The position numbers and the translations under genes are program-made. Of a stretch of 21,478 nucleotides of DNA, positions 20,451 to 21,478 are shown in pieces. The notes under the pieces were generated by a model that worked only from the letters and a program-made list of their open reading frames with translations, did no database searches and was not told the DNA's origin. The DNA is from JACZQZ01 sp046756945. GTDB taxonomy: Bacteria; Pseudomonadota; Alphaproteobacteria; Rhodospirillales; 2-02-FULL-58-16. The first letter of the stretch is position 1. Each line of letters starts with the position of its first letter. Location: assembly GCA_046756945.1 (NCBI GenBank), contig JBHHXI010000037.1, forward strand, positions 1 to 21,478, written 5' to 3'.

Positions 20451-21299
20451 TTGAAATTTGGTTTTCTCGCGCACCTTGTTTGTGCGTGTAAATTTTTGCG
20501 GCTATTTCCGCTGGTGTTTGCACTCCAGCCCGTCTTCGGCATAGCGATGGCGGGACAGGATCTGAATTCTCTGTTCGCCGACAAACTGCCCCCGGGGACC
20601 ACCCCGGTGGCCGCGACATGGATTCACGGCAATATTTTCTTGCCCGCAAGCGCGCTCAAAAACGGAGGCCGCGATCATCTAAATGTGTTCGCGAAATCGG
20701 ATGACTGGGCGCAAAAGGTCAAAGACGAGCACCTCAAGGACGGTATCCGGCTGCCGGCGGTGATATTTCTGCACGGGTGCACCGGATTCCATACGGGGCG
20801 TCGTTTCGTGAAATACTTTCTCGATGAAGGCTTTGCCGCCTTCGCGCCCAATAGTTTCGGCCGGCCCGGGCGGGTGGAGTGGTGTGGCCAGGGTGGTATG
20901 GACAGCAGGGTCTTCGTGCGCAAGAAAGAATTGAAGTACGCGCTTACAAAGGTTCGGGAAATCGAATGGATCGATTCGTCGCGCCTGGTCCTGGCGGGGT
21001 TCAGCGAGGGAGGGCAGACGGTAGCGGATTGGTCCGGTAAAGAATTCATCGCGCACGTGCTGTTTGGGACCGACTGCCGGTTCGCAGACGGCTCCCCGAA
21101 CGCGCCTCCAAGTATCCCTGTTTTGAATGTCGTCGGTTCCGATGATGAATGGGGATATGGGACGGGATGCTTCATATCGGATAAACGGCCAAAGGGCTCA
21201 AAACGGGTCATCGTTCCGGGCGGCACCCATTCCATGACAAATTCGGAAATACCCAGGCTGGCGATCGCCGAATTTCTGAAGACCTGTTGTGCCCAATAA
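20451..21299 (+). CDS. Secreted dienelactone-hydrolase-like alpha/beta hydrolase
   Basis: 282-residue alpha/beta hydrolase with a signal peptide (residues 1-34, hydrophobic to about PVFGIAMAG). The nucleophile elbow is GFSEGGQ, the acid is in NVVGSDDEWG and the histidine in PGGTHSMT, giving a complete Ser-Asp-His triad. HGCTGFHTGRRFVKYFLDEGFAAFAPNSFGRPGR is the oxyanion-hole region of the dienelactone hydrolase family, although that family often uses Cys as nucleophile. Two extra Cys pairs may form disulfides outside the cytoplasm. The start is TTG 20451, supported by GGGAGGG six bases upstream and a strong promoter. Substrate unknown. Its base composition is lower in GC than the genes to its left. 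Confidence 0.85.
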   Translation: MKFGFLAHLVCACKFLRLFPLVFALQPVFGIAMAGQDLNSLFADKLPPGTTPVAATWIHGNIFLPASALKNGGRDHLNVFAKSDDWAQKVKDEHLKDGIRLPAVIFLHGCTGFHTGRRFVKYFLDEGFAAFAPNSFGRPGRVEWCGQGGMDSRVFVRKKELKYALTKVREIEWIDSSRLVLAGFSEGGQTVADWSGKEFIAHVLFGTDCRFADGSPNAPPSIPVLNVVGSDDEWGYGTGCFISDKRPKGSKRVIVPGGTHSMTNSEIPRLAIAEFLKTCCAQ

Positions 21300-21361
21300 T
21301 CCATGAGCCGGACCAACCGGCCCAGCAACGTGAACCAATCTACACAGGGGAACAAAGTAAG

Positions 21362-21478
21362 ATGAAACTCAAGACAATCCATCAAATCGTATTAGCGATA
21401 GTTTTTTCGACTGTTGTCGGTGTCTCTGCCCTTTCCGCCGAAGAGCCTAAAACGTTGTCGGCGGACGAGATCAGGAAG
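21362..21478 (+). CDS. Exported protein, 5' part only
   Basis: The window ends 39 codons into this gene. The N-terminus is a classical signal peptide: charged MKLKTIHQ, a hydrophobic core IVLAIVFSTVVGVSAL and a cleavage site at about SA-EE. The mature start TLSADEIRK resembles small exported proteins that I recall opening with 'LSADEI-KLFSG', but the fragment is too short to name. It starts 62 bases after the hydrolase gene with no terminator between, so both are probably on one transcript. Partial at the right edge. Confidence 0.7.
   Translation, partial: MKLKTIHQIVLAIVFSTVVGVSALSAEEPKTLSADEIRK

Noticed and set aside
1..21478. CRISPR arrays, tRNA/rRNA genes, insertion sequences, integrases
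   Set aside because: No regularly spaced repeats, no tRNA-like T-loop/acceptor pattern and no transposase or integrase motifs were found on either strand by eye.

Overview
The window reads as chromosomal sequence from a high-GC bacterium, most likely an alphaproteobacterium (Rhodospirillales-like). This is an inference from strong GC3 bias, frequent GTG/TTG starts, TRAP transport, and a formate-dehydrogenase-type ferredoxin/MoaA neighbourhood. Gene density is high, with 23 complete genes, one cut gene, no rRNA or tRNA, no CRISPR and no intact mobile element.

Layout. (1) 112-2856, plus strand: a SCO-type copper chaperone, then a SmtB-type ArsR repressor with a clear promoter/operator, an overlapping CDF-like metal exporter that lacks the usual C-terminal domain, a YnfA small membrane protein and a thioredoxin-type arsenate reductase. 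(2) 2905-6040, minus strand: a TRAP operon dctP-dctQ-dctM with a TakP-like solute receptor. A 361-bp, relatively AT-rich control region separates it from a plus-strand pair, an amidase-signature hydrolase and a TerC/YjbE-type membrane protein that overlap by 4 bp. (3) 8495-12779: a minus-strand HTH + periplasmic-binding-protein-like regulator, divergent from a 688-residue multi-cluster ferredoxin that is followed by moaA. This looks like the regulatory and electron-transfer part of a molybdenum formate dehydrogenase locus, but no dehydrogenase subunit is in view. (4) 12812-13498: a Phd/VapC toxin-antitoxin operon with an unusually legible promoter and four operator half-sites, followed by 368 bp without a convincing gene. 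(5) 13867-14510: two divergent small membrane proteins. (6) 14666-16562: NAD kinase and an AbrB-family membrane protein. (7) 16573-19154, minus strand: DUF952 protein, class 2 dihydroorotate dehydrogenase and a Tat-exported aldo/keto reductase. (8) 19344-20211: an NTF2-like protein and a cyclophilin-like protein, separated by a nested palindromic element. (9) 20212-21478: a visibly lower-GC segment with a secreted dienelactone-hydrolase-like enzyme and the start of another exported protein.

I do not see a clearly new system. The best candidates for a second look are the ferredoxin hub (four ferredoxin-type clusters plus HdrA-like and cysteine-free MvhD-like regions, both by eye), the CDF-like transporter with a Cys-containing transport site, the toxin-antitoxin operator, and the intergenic palindromes.
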